This document shows, piece after piece, positions 1-9,034 of a stretch of 41,132 nucleotides of DNA. Where the stretch lies: NCBI GenBank assembly GCA_958427975.1, contig CAUAEH010000013.1, positions 1 through 41,132 of the forward strand. Reading direction: 5' to 3'. The notes under the pieces were generated by a model. The model was not told the DNA's origin and ran no database searches. It saw only the letters and a program-made list of their open reading frames with translations. Origin of the DNA: an uncultured Collinsella sp. (GTDB lineage Bacteria > Actinomycetota > Coriobacteriia > Coriobacteriales > Coriobacteriaceae). Every line of letters starts with the position of its first letter. Positions within the stretch are counted from its first letter, which is position 1. The position numbers and the translations under genes were made by a program.

Positions 1-771
1 GGGCGCGATGCGTTTGGCGATGTGCTCGTGGCGGGGCTTCAGGATGCCGGCGTGGGCGTTGAGTTCGTGGCGCGGCGCGACGACGTGGGGACGGGAACGG
101 CGACCATCATCCGCTGTGAGGGCGACAACCGCATCATACTGTCACCGGGCGCCAACCATGCGCTTGCGGGCGAGGATGTGGCCTGCGCCCTGCGTTGTCT
201 GGTGGCCGACGAGCTCGATGGCGACGCCAACGAGCTCGCCCCGGCTGCCGGAAGCGTCTTTATCGCCCAAGGCGAATGTGACCTTGCGGCGACTGCCGAG
301 GCGCTTGTTTGCGCTCACGAGCTGGGGTTCTATACGGTCTTTAATCCAGCGCCTGCCTGCGAGTTGCCTGCGGAGGCCTGGCCTGCGGTCGACCTGGTCT
401 GTCCCAACGAGACTGAATGCCAGGTGCTGACGGGCATCTTGCCCGCGGATGATGCGAGCTGCGTCGCGGCGCTCAATGCCCTGCTCGCCAAGGGTGCCGG
501 GGCTGCGGTCATCACGTTGGGCGGCGCCGGGTCGGTTACGCTCGGCGATGACGGCGAGCCGCTGCGTATGCCGGCGCTTTCGAGCACAGTAGTCGATACC
601 ACGGCCGCCGGCGATACGTTTATCGGCGCGCTTGCCGCGGCTCGTCTGGAGGGGCTGCCGCTCTTTGAGTGCATGGCCGCGGGTGCTCGCGCCTCGGCAG
701 TGACGGTGTCGCGCCTGGGCGCTCAGCAATCGATTCCCACGCGCGCCGAAGTTGAACATTGGTTTGGTTAA
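1..771 (+). CDS. rbsK: Ribokinase, PfkB family (5' end cut by window)
   Basis: The reading frame is open from base 1, so the N-terminus lies outside the window. The visible part starts with GRDAFGDVLVAGL, which is the ribokinase segment after the substrate-binding N-terminal loop. The C-terminal PfkB signature DTTAAGDTFIGAL is present at 597-635, with the catalytic Asp in AAGD and the anion-hole glycines. The family phosphorylates D-ribose to ribose 5-phosphate in the cytosol. It lies 30 bp before a nucleoside hydrolase, which would release ribose from nucleosides, so the pair reads as nucleoside salvage. A related PfkB sugar or nucleoside kinase cannot be excluded without the N-terminus. Confidence 0.85.
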   Translation, partial: GRDAFGDVLVAGLQDAGVGVEFVARRDDVGTGTATIIRCEGDNRIILSPGANHALAGEDVACALRCLVADELDGDANELAPAAGSVFIAQGECDLAATAEALVCAHELGFYTVFNPAPACELPAEAWPAVDLVCPNETECQVLTGILPADDASCVAALNALLAKGAGAAVITLGGAGSVTLGDDGEPLRMPALSSTVVDTTAAGDTFIGALAAARLEGLPLFECMAAGARASAVTVSRLGAQQSIPTRAEVEHWFG

Positions 772-801
772 ACGATAAAGACGGAGAAGCGGAGTAGAAC
801 A

Positions 802-1776
802 ATGGCAATCAAGAAGCTGATCCTTGATCTGGATATGGGTGTGGACGATGCGATGGCGCTGGCCTATGCCATCGCGAGCCCCGAGGTGGAGCTCGTGGGC
901 ATCACCACGTGCTTTGGCAACGTGCGCGTCGAGCAATCGGCGCACAACTGCCTGGCGGTGCTCGATCTGCTGGGTCGCCCCGAGGTTCCGGTGTACCTGG
1001 GCGCCGATCGTCCCATTAAGGCGACTGAGCCCTATACACCGCCGGCGTCCACCACGCTCATCCACGGCAAGAACGGCATTGGCGGGGCGAGCGTGCCCGC
1101 GTCGCCGTACGAGCCGGTGGGGGCGACGTCGGCCGACGGTAACGCGGCGGTCGATTATCTGATCGATGCCGCGCGCACCTATGGTCCCGATCTGGTCTAC
1201 GTGGCGACCGGTCCGCTCTCCAACTTGGCACTTGCCTTGGAGCGCGATGCGGCGGCGATGATGTCTATCGGTCGCGTGGTCGTGATGGGCGGTGCGCTTA
1301 CCGTGCCCGGAAACGTGAGTGCGGGCGCCGAGGCCAACATGGCAAGCGATCCCGAGGCGGCCGATGCCGTGCTGCGTTCGGGCCGCAAGCTCACCATGGT
1401 GGGTCTGGACGTGACGCATCGCGTGGTGCTCACACGCCGCGACATTGCCGGCTGGACGGGCTCGGGCACCATGGCGGGCTGCGCATTTGCGAGCATGGTG
1501 GAGCACTACATTGGCTCGTACGAGATGAACGCACCCTACCTGGGTGGCTGTGCGCTGCACGATCCTCTGGCCGTTGCCGTGGCGATCGACCCTACGCTCG
1601 TGGGTGCGCTCGGCTGCAATCTACGTGTTGATCTGCTGGGCGAGTATCGCGGCCGCACCATTTGCGACGAGCGCCGCCTATCCGATCCGGACAAGAGCGC
1701 GCTTGTGGCGCTGACCGTGGATGCCCCGCGCTTCCTGTCCGAGTTCAAGACACGTATGGCCCGTGTCCTTGGCTAA
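802..1776 (+). CDS. Nucleoside hydrolase (IunH/RihA type)
   Basis: A 324-residue protein of the inosine-uridine preferring nucleoside hydrolase family, which splits ribonucleosides to free base and ribose in the cytosol. The N-terminal Ca-binding motif is DLDMGVDDAMAL (residues 9-20), a variant of the usual DxDxGxDDA. A mid-protein ATGPLSNLALAL segment and the late HDPLAVAVA segment with the conserved His-Asp are also present. An AGAAG-GGAG ribosome site precedes the ATG. It follows the ribokinase gene closely and is closed by a terminator at 1788, so the two probably form one transcript feeding ribose into metabolism. Base preference cannot be read from sequence. Confidence 0.88.
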   Translation: MAIKKLILDLDMGVDDAMALAYAIASPEVELVGITTCFGNVRVEQSAHNCLAVLDLLGRPEVPVYLGADRPIKATEPYTPPASTTLIHGKNGIGGASVPASPYEPVGATSADGNAAVDYLIDAARTYGPDLVYVATGPLSNLALALERDAAAMMSIGRVVVMGGALTVPGNVSAGAEANMASDPEAADAVLRSGRKLTMVGLDVTHRVVLTRRDIAGWTGSGTMAGCAFASMVEHYIGSYEMNAPYLGGCALHDPLAVAVAIDPTLVGALGCNLRVDLLGEYRGRTICDERRLSDPDKSALVALTVDAPRFLSEFKTRMARVLG

Positions 1777-1787
1777 ATGATTTCCGT

Positions 1788-1826
1788 GCCCCGCCCCATG
1801 TAGTCAATTTGGGACGGGGCTTTTTT
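1788..1826 (+). terminator. Rho-independent terminator after nucleoside hydrolase
   Basis: GCCCCGCCCC (1788-1797) pairs with GGGACGGGGC (1811-1820) with one mismatch, followed by six T. The right arm and T tract, with their flanking ATTT, recur exactly at 14442-14461, so this is a reused terminator cassette. Confidence 0.8.
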
Positions 1827-1874
1827 AGCTACCGAGCAAATGCGCCCGTTGGGGGAATAGTCGTGCCGTGTTGC

Positions 1875-1921
1875 TTGACAACGGGCTAAACTAGCTAATA
1901 AACATTTACTATTCTGTTTAG
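1875..1921 (+). promoter_or_regulatory. Promoter and operator of the first LacI gene
   Basis: A TTGACA -35 box at 1875 is followed by an AT-rich -10 region (TAATAA or ATAAAC near 1896-1903). Directly downstream, TTTACTATTCTGTTTAG (1905-1921) matches, in reverse complement, 16 of 17 bases of CTAAACAGAAGAGTAAA at 9547-9563 in front of the isomerase operon. The position between -10 and gene suits repression. The site assignment is inferred from this match. Confidence 0.5.
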
Positions 1922-1995
1922 ATTGAATTTGCGGTCGTTTAGTTGCCGAGTCATCGAGTCGCGATGCTCCGCCACGACCGTTGCTAGGGGGAACA

Positions 1996-3006
1996 ATGGC
2001 CAAAGCAAGTGTCCGCGAGATCAGCCGCATCACCGGCTTTTCGCCCGCGACCGTATCGAACGCGCTCAATCGCAAGCGCAGCGTGAGCGAGGAGACCGCC
2101 AAGGTCATCCTTGAGTGCGCGCAATCGCTCGGCTACCAGCAGTCGACGCAACTCGAGAGCATCCAGTTTGTTCTCGCGCGCAAGACGGGCGCCATCCTTG
2201 ATGAGAGCACCTTCCATCCTGCGGTGATTGAGGGCGTGGAGCGCCAGGCGCGTCGTCACGGCATGAGCACGAGCTTTGTCTCGCTCGATTTTAGCGACTT
2301 GAACGCCGTGCGCCCGCAGGTCGAGAGCCTTATCGCCGACCCGGCTGCCGCCATCGTGCTGATGGGCACCGAGCTGGGTGAGGAAGACTACGCTTTGTTC
2401 GCCAACGCCGCCGCCCACCTGATCGTGCTTGACGGCTGGAGCGACCGCCAGTACTTTGATGCCGTAGTCATTGCCAACACCGATTCGGTGCTGCGTGCCG
2501 TGGATTACCTTATCGAGAAGGGTCACAAGCAAATCGGCTATCTGGCAGGCGACCTGCGCATCCGCAACTTTAAGGACCGCGAGCGCGGCTATCGCCAAGC
2601 GCTTGAGGATGCAGGCCTTGAGGCCAATCCGGCATGGCGCCTCACCCTGGGTACCACGCTCGAGGGCGCCTATCGCGACATGGGTGCTTGGCTCGATACG
2701 GTCTCGCACGACGATCTGCCGACGGCTTTCTTTGCCGAGAACGACGTCCTCGCCGTGGGTGCTATGCGTGCGTTGAGCGAGCATGGCATTCGCGTGCCCG
2801 AAGATGTCTCGATGATTGGCTTCGACGATCTTTCCGTGGGCGCCTTCTCCAACCCGCCACTCACCACGGTGCATGTTCCCAAGCACGAGGTGGGCGAGAT
2901 CGCGGTGCGCCGTCTGGTGGGCAACATCCGCAATCCCAAGAGCTATACCTGCAAAACGGCCGTCTCGACCTATTTTGTCGAGCGCCAGAGCGTGCGCGAG
3001 CTCTAG
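1996..3006 (+). CDS. LacI-family transcriptional regulator 1
   Basis: A 336-residue LacI/GalR repressor. The N-terminal helix-turn-helix VREISRITGFSPATVSNALN (residues 6-25) is followed by the hinge and a periplasmic-binding-protein-like ligand domain with the GFDDLSVGAF segment typical of the family. The ATG at 1996 is preferred over the TTG at 1981 because AGGGGG sits 5-10 nt upstream and the homologous N-terminus starts MAKASV. The effector is unknown. A near-identical operator-like site in its own promoter and at 9547 suggests autoregulation and control of the isomerase-transketolase operon. Its stop overlaps that of the convergent second LacI gene. Confidence 0.92.
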   Translation: MAKASVREISRITGFSPATVSNALNRKRSVSEETAKVILECAQSLGYQQSTQLESIQFVLARKTGAILDESTFHPAVIEGVERQARRHGMSTSFVSLDFSDLNAVRPQVESLIADPAAAIVLMGTELGEEDYALFANAAAHLIVLDGWSDRQYFDAVVIANTDSVLRAVDYLIEKGHKQIGYLAGDLRIRNFKDRERGYRQALEDAGLEANPAWRLTLGTTLEGAYRDMGAWLDTVSHDDLPTAFFAENDVLAVGAMRALSEHGIRVPEDVSMIGFDDLSVGAFSNPPLTTVHVPKHEVGEIAVRRLVGNIRNPKSYTCKTAVSTYFVERQSVREL

Positions 3007-3998
3007 GCAGAACGGCGCTTGATGAGCGATGCCCCCAGCTCGATCTTGAGCGGGTGGTGCTCGGCCTCGTCGATAACCTCGACGAGGCGCCGTGCGGCGA
3101 CGGCGCCCATATACTCCGAAGGAACATTGAGCGTGGTCAGTTGTGGCTGCACGTAGGTTCCGCCGGCGTTGTTGTCGAAGCCGACGATGCGTACGTCATC
3201 GGGCACGCGATAACCACGCTCGATAAAGGCTTTCATGGCCCCAATAGCTATATCGTCAAAGACAGCGACGTAGTTTTGGGCGAGGGGTTCGCCCGAATCA
3301 ATAATGTCGAGCATGTCGGCGTATGCCTCATCTGGAGCGACGGCGAGTTCGTGGATGATGCCGCACTTTTCCGAGCCCGATAGCTGACCGATGGCGTGTT
3401 CGTAGGCGAAGCGTCGTTCGGTGAAGTTGCCCACGGTAACGGGCGTCGTTAACAGCCCGGGGACAGATCCATACTTTGAATGCAGGTACTGCACGGCTAG
3501 CATCATGCTGGCGGCGTTGTCGATCTTGACCGTATCGACCCCAGCGCTCATGCATGAGTCCAACAGCAGCAGAGGGCAGTCCAGCGATGCAAACGGCATA
3601 AAATCCGATTCGAACATCTCAGTTGCAAGGATGATGACACCATCATATTGCGCTTCGGCGATGTCGGCGATCTGTTGCTGAGTGTTTTCGAACGGTGAGT
3701 AGTTCACCAGCGAAAACGAGAATCCCGCGTGTCTAAGAGCGCCCTCGACTCCGGCGAGCATATCGGCGAAGAAAGGGCGCGCAAAGATGCGGCGCCGGTT
3801 AAAGGCAACCAAGGCAACGGTTCCGCTCTTTTGGCGCTCGAACTTAATCTTGCTAAAGTCGTAACCTAGAGCTTCGGCGGTGCTAAGTACCAGCTGCCGT
3901 GTTTTTTCGCTTACGCCGCGTCGATTGTTAAGTGCAAGGGAAACGGCCGCTGCCGAAATTCCCAGCTGGTCAGCGATTTGTTTTGCAGTAACGGCCAT
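3003..3998 (-). CDS. LacI-family transcriptional regulator 2
   Basis: A 331-residue LacI/GalR repressor. The helix-turn-helix AKQIADQLGISAAAVSLALN lies at residues 5-24, and the ligand domain includes VRIVGFDNNAGGTYVQPQLTT. The start at 3998 (MAVTAKQ) is chosen over an in-frame codon at 4028 because AGGAAA lies just upstream. It is divergent from the hydrolase/apiosidase/PTS operon starting at 4151 and shares the 150-bp spacer with it, so that operon is its most likely target. It overlaps the stop of the other LacI gene by four bases. Confidence 0.92.
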   Translation of the reverse strand: MAVTAKQIADQLGISAAAVSLALNNRRGVSEKTRQLVLSTAEALGYDFSKIKFERQKSGTVALVAFNRRRIFARPFFADMLAGVEGALRHAGFSFSLVNYSPFENTQQQIADIAEAQYDGVIILATEMFESDFMPFASLDCPLLLLDSCMSAGVDTVKIDNAASMMLAVQYLHSKYGSVPGLLTTPVTVGNFTERRFAYEHAIGQLSGSEKCGIIHELAVAPDEAYADMLDIIDSGEPLAQNYVAVFDDIAIGAMKAFIERGYRVPDDVRIVGFDNNAGGTYVQPQLTTLNVPSEYMGAVAARRLVEVIDEAEHHPLKIELGASLIKRRSA

Positions 3999-4019
3999 GG
4001 TGTTTCCTAACGTTTGTGA

Positions 4020-4140
4020 ACTTACCATGAGCTTAACACCAGGCTGTTTATTAAGCTAAATATTTAGTAATTCAACTTAAGAATCAATAGAAGTTAAGTA
4101 GCGCCCCCAGTAGAGTTTGTCTCAGCAAACGCAACAACAA
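4020..4140. promoter_or_regulatory. Divergent promoter region with AT-rich palindromes
   Basis: The spacer between LacI 2 and the hydrolase gene is markedly AT-rich within GC-rich surroundings. It holds the perfect 12-bp palindrome CTAAATATTTAG (4056-4067) and several TTAAG/CTTAA half-sites (4031, 4051, 4075 and 4093). TGTTTATTAAGCTA (4045-4058) resembles, with a one-base gap, the reverse complement of the region around 1890-1905. These are plausible LacI operators; I cannot tell which is functional. Confidence 0.45.
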
Positions 4141-4150
4141 GGGGGACGAG

Positions 4151-5623
4151 ATGATCAGCGGTATTTTCGAAATGCCCATTACGGATGAGAGTTATCCGTT
4201 TTCGAGCGCCGAGCGCTACTGTCATCTGAGCGCAAAGGATTACGTCGAGCGCGAGTATCGCGTTGACGGTACCGCCAACGTGTATCGCACCGCCGACGAA
4301 GACGGCGGCGTGGAGGTCATGACTGCCGACGCTCCTTATTCCAATCGAATCGTTGTTCGTGCTCCGAAAGATCCGGCGCAAGCGAGTGGCAATGTGGTCG
4401 TGGAGATCATCAATCCCACATCGTTTATGGAAATCGAGCGCATGTGGATTCTGGGTCACGGCGAGTTCGTGCGCTCTGGCGATATCTATGTGGGCATTAC
4501 CAGCAAGCCCAACACCATCGCCAAGCTCAAGGAATTCAATCCCGATCGCTATGCCTTCATGAGCTGGGCAAACCCGACTCCCGAGCGCCCCTTTGACTAC
4601 GATCCGAAGCAGCTCGAACGCGACGGCGCGCTTCCCGACATGGACATCTCCTACGAGACTGGCCTGTTTTGGGATATGCTGACCGATCTTGCGTGGCTCT
4701 TGCGCGGAGACTCCGACCTTAACCCGATCCGCGACTATCCTCGCCAGGCAATTTGCCTTACAGGATGGTCTCAGTCCGGCGCCTATCTGTTCCGCTACCT
4801 TAACAGTTTTGCCTATCGCGAGGAGGTGCGCCGTGACGGCCGCGTGTTTGACGGATACCTGTCTGGCGGCGGCATCCATTCGATGTGCATTCCCGTCAAC
4901 CAGTATGAATGCAGCCGGGGATACGCACACCATCTACTGCGTGTGGAGCACGTCGAGGAGCCGTTTATCGCCCTTCAGACCGAAAGCGAGAACGGTCGCT
5001 TTGAGAGTTGGCGCACGCTTATGCCCGATAGCGACGACCCCGATTTTAAATACCGGCTGTACGAGGTGACGGGTGCTTCCCACGATACGCAGTGGAGTTA
5101 CGTCGACTATTACCAAGACGACGAGGATCTTAAGCGTATCGACCATCTGCCGGTGTATGTCGGTAAGCATGCCGAGGCAAACGCCTATCCGTCGCAGTAT
5201 CTGTTCCATGCTGCATTCCGTAACCTGTTCCGCTGGGTACGTACGGGTTCGGCTCCGGCAACCTGTCCACGCATTGAGCTGGACGCGAACGGCGAGAACG
5301 TAAAGGATGCCCTGGGAAATACCAAGGGCGGACTTCGCACCTGCCTGCTCGAGCATCCGTTTGCCCGCTACTCCAACACGAGCTTGGTGGAGCCGGGGCA
5401 GGGCACGGTCGATAAGACGAGCGATAAGGACGGGCTGTTTGGCCACATGGAGTCGTTCTCGGCATCGATGCTCAAAGAGCTGTACGGGTCGCTCGAAAAC
5501 TATCGCGCTCTATGTGAGCGCGATACGGCGATCGAGGTGTCACAAGGCTTTATTTGTGCCGAAGATGTCCAGGCGATTGTTGACTTTGCCATGGCATCCG
5601 CCCGTGAGCGAGGACTGAACTAG
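4151..5623 (+). CDS. Alpha/beta hydrolase (Abhydrolase_10-like)
   Basis: A 490-residue protein without a signal peptide. The nucleophile elbow GWSQSG is centred on Ser209, and a candidate catalytic His311 lies in TGASHDTQW. The overall pattern (EIINPTS...ERMWILGHGEFVRSG) matches the 'alpha/beta hydrolase domain-containing' Abhydrolase_10 family, whose substrates are mostly unknown; esterase activity is likely. It is the first gene of an operon with an apiosidase-like enzyme and a PTS, so removal of acyl groups from a plant glycoside is a reasonable guess, but only a guess. GGGGG lies 6 nt before the ATG. Confidence 0.75.
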   Translation: MISGIFEMPITDESYPFSSAERYCHLSAKDYVEREYRVDGTANVYRTADEDGGVEVMTADAPYSNRIVVRAPKDPAQASGNVVVEIINPTSFMEIERMWILGHGEFVRSGDIYVGITSKPNTIAKLKEFNPDRYAFMSWANPTPERPFDYDPKQLERDGALPDMDISYETGLFWDMLTDLAWLLRGDSDLNPIRDYPRQAICLTGWSQSGAYLFRYLNSFAYREEVRRDGRVFDGYLSGGGIHSMCIPVNQYECSRGYAHHLLRVEHVEEPFIALQTESENGRFESWRTLMPDSDDPDFKYRLYEVTGASHDTQWSYVDYYQDDEDLKRIDHLPVYVGKHAEANAYPSQYLFHAAFRNLFRWVRTGSAPATCPRIELDANGENVKDALGNTKGGLRTCLLEHPFARYSNTSLVEPGQGTVDKTSDKDGLFGHMESFSASMLKELYGSLENYRALCERDTAIEVSQGFICAEDVQAIVDFAMASARERGLN

Positions 5624-5651
5624 CAAGACTAAGACCAGAGAGGGGTCTGCA

Positions 5652-7274
5652 ATGGATATGACGTTGAATCAAGATGCCGTTGCCGAGATTTGGCGACCGG
5701 TTGTTCTGACGTTTGAGAGCGCCTGTTCGTTCGATAACCCGTTTTTGGATGTTGAGATTTGGGCGGAGTTCACCGGCTCGAGTGGCAGGGTAATTCGCCG
5801 TGAGGCCTACTGGGATGGTGGGCGTACCTACTGCGTGTCGTTTGCCCCGACCGAGCTGGGTGCCTGGAACTATGTTATCGAGGCTCCCGAGCAGACCGGT
5901 CTTAATGGCTGCACGGGCCGCGTCGAGGCCGTGCCGTACGCGGGCGACCTCGATCTGTATCGCCACGGTTTTATCCGCGTTGCAGACGATTCGCGCATGT
6001 TTGCCTATTCAGATGGTACGCCGTTCTTTTGGCTGGGCGATACCCATTGGGAGTTTGCCTACCGTGAGAGCTGGGATGCGTCGAACCACCCCGGCATGAC
6101 GAGCCAATTTCGCGGTATGGTCGACCTACGTGCCGAGCAGGGCTTTACCGTCTATCAGACCAACCTGCGCTCTGACATGGGCGCAGGAGATCGCTATTGG
6201 ATTGACGGTGGCATGGCCAAGGGCGTGGAAGATGTGCCTAATGTGGCCTTCTACCAGCGGGAGCTCGACCGCCGCATGGCCTATATTGCCGATGCGGGCT
6301 TAGTGAACGCACTTGGGCAAGCGTGGGCGTTTGCCATTCTCGGCGAGCATGCCGTGGAACACCAAAAGCATCTCGCCCGCTACCTGGTGGCGCGCTACGG
6401 TGCATATCCGATGGTGTGGACGCTTGCCGGCGAGGTTGCCGGATACCGCAAAGAAGGTCGAGCCGCCATGCTTGACGGCTGGCGTGAGGTCGCCTTGGAG
6501 ATTGAGGCGCGCGACGGCTATGGTCATCTGGCGACGGCGCACTATACCAACGAGCGCCCCTTTGCCGATTACTACCAGGATGAACCCTGGATGGACTTTA
6601 CGCTCAACCAGGCCGGTCACGGCGATTACCTCATCAAGGCAAGCGACTACTTTGACTATCTGGCAGCTCATGACGACAAGCCCTTCGTTGAGGGCGAGGC
6701 GCTCTACGAGTTTTGCTCGACGCTCGAGGAGATGGGTACGCGCCTGTGCACCGCAGACATGCTGCGCCGCGTGGCGTATATCTGCATGCAGGCCGGCGGC
6801 GCCGGCTATACCTACGGAGCCCAGGGAATCTGGGACAACGTGTGGGAAAGCCCTGAGGAGCTCGACCCCTTTATGGCAATCTTCAACCGCTTTGGCATTA
6901 CTTGGGCCCAGGCGGTAGACGGAGAAGGTGCGGTCCAGATGGGCTACATGCGTTCCTTCTACGAAGACAATCACTTCTGGGAGCTTGCTCCCTACGAAAC
7001 GACCGATGCGGGCAACCTGTTTGCCAACAAGGCTCCGCTGGCAACCGCCAACCAGGACCTTTCGCGCATCGTCGCGTACTTTGGCGATACCGTGCGCCAA
7101 AAGCTTGCTATCGAGGGTGTGCCGACGGGCGCTGCCTATGCAAGCCGATGGTTTAACCCTCGCACGGGCGCATACCGTGACGGCGAGGACGCCCTTGCCG
7201 TCACGGACAGCATTACCCTGCCTGACAAACCCGGGGTTGGGGATTGGCTCCTCGTCCTCGAGCTCAAGGCGTAA
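5652..7274 (+). CDS. Apiosidase-like glycoside hydrolase (DUF5060 + DUF4038)
   Basis: A 540-residue cytosolic protein. Residues 10-95 look like a DUF5060 beta-sandwich (WRPVVLTFES...NPFLDVEIWAEF). Residues about 110-440 are a DUF4038/apiosidase-type TIM barrel (FFWLGDTHWEFAYR, QTNLRSD). The C-terminal roughly 90 residues form the small sandwich that usually follows. Candidate catalytic acids are Glu261 in TLAGE and Glu347/Glu349 in VEGEALYE. The family includes GH140, whose characterised member removes D-apiose from rhamnogalacturonan II. There is no signal peptide, so it would act on substrates already imported, most likely by the PTS encoded next. Exact specificity is inferred. Confidence 0.72.
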   Translation: MDMTLNQDAVAEIWRPVVLTFESACSFDNPFLDVEIWAEFTGSSGRVIRREAYWDGGRTYCVSFAPTELGAWNYVIEAPEQTGLNGCTGRVEAVPYAGDLDLYRHGFIRVADDSRMFAYSDGTPFFWLGDTHWEFAYRESWDASNHPGMTSQFRGMVDLRAEQGFTVYQTNLRSDMGAGDRYWIDGGMAKGVEDVPNVAFYQRELDRRMAYIADAGLVNALGQAWAFAILGEHAVEHQKHLARYLVARYGAYPMVWTLAGEVAGYRKEGRAAMLDGWREVALEIEARDGYGHLATAHYTNERPFADYYQDEPWMDFTLNQAGHGDYLIKASDYFDYLAAHDDKPFVEGEALYEFCSTLEEMGTRLCTADMLRRVAYICMQAGGAGYTYGAQGIWDNVWESPEELDPFMAIFNRFGITWAQAVDGEGAVQMGYMRSFYEDNHFWELAPYETTDAGNLFANKAPLATANQDLSRIVAYFGDTVRQKLAIEGVPTGAAYASRWFNPRTGAYRDGEDALAVTDSITLPDKPGVGDWLLVLELKA

Positions 7275-7296
7275 CCATATTTCCATTGGTCATAGG

Positions 7297-7323
7297 CGGG
7301 AAAGAGTCGGCCGCAATTTCCCG
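7297..7323 (+). other. Intra-operon hairpin before the PTS genes
   Basis: CGGGAAA (7297-7303) pairs with TTTCCCG (7317-7323) in the 93-bp gap between the apiosidase-like gene and the IIC gene. There is no T tract. It could stabilise or process the downstream PTS mRNA. The ribosome site GAGAGGAT lies near 7346-7354. Confidence 0.35.
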
Positions 7324-7367
7324 TTTGACAGCTAGATGATTCGTTTAGAGAGGATCAGTGAACACAA

Positions 7368-8639
7368 ATGAGCGTTCTCGATTCGATGCAGGGCTTCCTC
7401 GAGAAGCACGTGGGCCCCATTGCCCACAAAGTGAGTAGCTTTAACGTCGTAAAGGGCCTTATGTCCGGCATGATGGCGACCATGCCCGTTACGCTGGGCG
7501 TGGCGCTGCTCTCCATTATCAACGGGCTGCCGATCCCGCCGCTGCAGGCGTTCCTTGCCAGCACCGGCATGTCGGCGACGATTACCGACGTACTGGTCGT
7601 TACCATGAACCTCGGCGCCATCTACATGTGCGCCTCGGTCTCGTACTCCTACGGCAAGGTGCTCGGGAACAAAGGCCTTACGTCGACGGTTGCGGCTATT
7701 GGCGTTTTGCTCCTGCTGATTCCTCTTGGCCATGCCGAGGACGGCTCGACGTTTATCGTGACCCGTTATCTGGGCAGCTCGGGTCTGTTCGTTGCGCTGC
7801 TCGTGGCGTTGATCGTGCCGAAGGCGCTTAACTTCCTTATGAAGCATATCGCCATCCCCATGCCCGATTCCGTCCCTCAGTTCGTTACCGATTCGCTGTC
7901 TCCGATGTTCTGCGCCATCGTCATCTTCACCACGGCTGCTCTGGTTAAGTGGGGCATGGGCATGACGAGCTTCGGCGATGTTTTTAACCTCATCAACAGC
8001 ACCATTGCCACTCCCGTTATGTTCCTGGGCTCCAGCCCCTGGGCCGTTGTCATTTACTTTACGCTGTGCAACCTGCTGTTCTTCTTTGGTATCCACCCCA
8101 GCGTCCTGATGAGCGTGTACATGCCGGTTATCCAGGCCTGCGCTCTTGCCAACACCGAGGCATTCGTTGCCGGCCAGCCACTGCCGTACCTGTCGTTCAT
8201 CATCATGTTCTCTGTCGGTTCTGTTGACGCCCTTGGCATGGAGCTTGCGCTGCTCACGGCCAAGTCCGAGCGCTACAAGGCCCTCTCCAAGATTGCCCTG
8301 GTGCCCGCACTCTTCAACATCTCCGAGCCCATCATCTTCGGTACGCCCATTGCCATGAACCCTTATATGTTCATCCCCTACATCCTGCTCAAGCCCGTGG
8401 CCTGCATTGCTGCCGCCGTCGGCCTGATGCTCGGTCTGGGCAATGCATTTAACCCGACCATTTCCATGCCGTTTGTCGTGCCGCTGCCCATCAGCAACTT
8501 CTTTACGGGCGGCATTGGCCTGGTCGCAATCGTCCTCGCCGCAATCCTGCTGGTCGGACTGCTGTTTATCCCGTTCGTCAAGATGGCCGATAAGGAGGCA
8601 CTGGCCGAGGAAGCTGCTGCAAAGGCTTCTGCCGAGTAG
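7368..8639 (+). CDS. PTS EIIC, lactose/cellobiose family
   Basis: A 423-residue membrane permease of the Lac family (cellobiose, chitobiose, lactose). Many hydrophobic segments are visible, with family features such as VVKGLMSGMMATMPVTLG near the N-terminus and FNISEPIIFGTPIAMNPYMF near residue 320, the sugar-site loop (NISEPIIFG). It would translocate a beta-linked disaccharide or aryl glucoside while EIIB phosphorylates it. It is followed by separate EIIB and EIIA genes, giving a complete C-B-A set. The actual sugar is unknown; upstream glycosidase genes point to an apiose-containing glycoside. Confidence 0.93.
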   Translation: MSVLDSMQGFLEKHVGPIAHKVSSFNVVKGLMSGMMATMPVTLGVALLSIINGLPIPPLQAFLASTGMSATITDVLVVTMNLGAIYMCASVSYSYGKVLGNKGLTSTVAAIGVLLLLIPLGHAEDGSTFIVTRYLGSSGLFVALLVALIVPKALNFLMKHIAIPMPDSVPQFVTDSLSPMFCAIVIFTTAALVKWGMGMTSFGDVFNLINSTIATPVMFLGSSPWAVVIYFTLCNLLFFFGIHPSVLMSVYMPVIQACALANTEAFVAGQPLPYLSFIIMFSVGSVDALGMELALLTAKSERYKALSKIALVPALFNISEPIIFGTPIAMNPYMFIPYILLKPVACIAAAVGLMLGLGNAFNPTISMPFVVPLPISNFFTGGIGLVAIVLAAILLVGLLFIPFVKMADKEALAEEAAAKASAE

Positions 8640-8729
8640 GTCATTGTCCACAAGTTCGAAGGTTCGGCCGATCGCGTTGATCGCCGAAACATATAAGTCC
8701 CTGTGAGGGGTTACAGGAAAGGAACTGCA

Positions 8730-9032
8730 ATGAAAAACATCGTTCTTATGTGCGCTGGCGGCATGTCCACGAGCATCATCATGAAGAACATCAAGAAGGC
8801 CGCCGACGCCGAGGGCCTGGAGTGCGAGGTGTCCGCTCACGCCGTCAACGAGGCTGCCACCATTGGCCGCAATGCCGACTGCATTCTGCTTGGGCCGCAG
8901 GTTGGCTATGCCAAGGATGAAGTTTGCGCCGCATGCCCCGGGGTTCCGGTCGGCGTAATTCCCATGACCACCTACGGCATGATGGACGGCGTCAAGGCTC
9001 TGGCTCAGGCCAAGGAACTGATGGGGCTGTAA
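8730..9032 (+). CDS. PTS EIIB, lactose/cellobiose family
   Basis: A 100-residue cytosolic EIIB. The phosphorylated cysteine is Cys8 in VLMCAGGMSTS, the family signature. The ATG at 8730 is chosen over the earlier in-frame codon at 8703 because AGGAAAGGA lies 6-14 nt upstream and homologues start MKNI. It accepts phosphate from the EIIA encoded next and passes it to the sugar bound by EIIC. Length is normal for the family. Confidence 0.93.
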   Translation: MKNIVLMCAGGMSTSIIMKNIKKAADAEGLECEVSAHAVNEAATIGRNADCILLGPQVGYAKDEVCAACPGVPVGVIPMTTYGMMDGVKALAQAKELMGL

Positions 9033-9034
9033 GT

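Noticed and set aside
142..1560. Long minus-strand open frame opposite ribokinase and nucleoside hydrolase
   Set aside because: It is a mirror of high-GC coding sequence: rich in Arg, His, Gly and Ala, no recognisable domain, no ribosome site, and it covers two clear plus-strand genes.
7332..8840. Minus-strand open frame of about 500 codons opposite the PTS genes
   Set aside because: Composition is His/Gln/Gly-rich with no motifs, and the plus strand encodes clear EIIC and EIIB.
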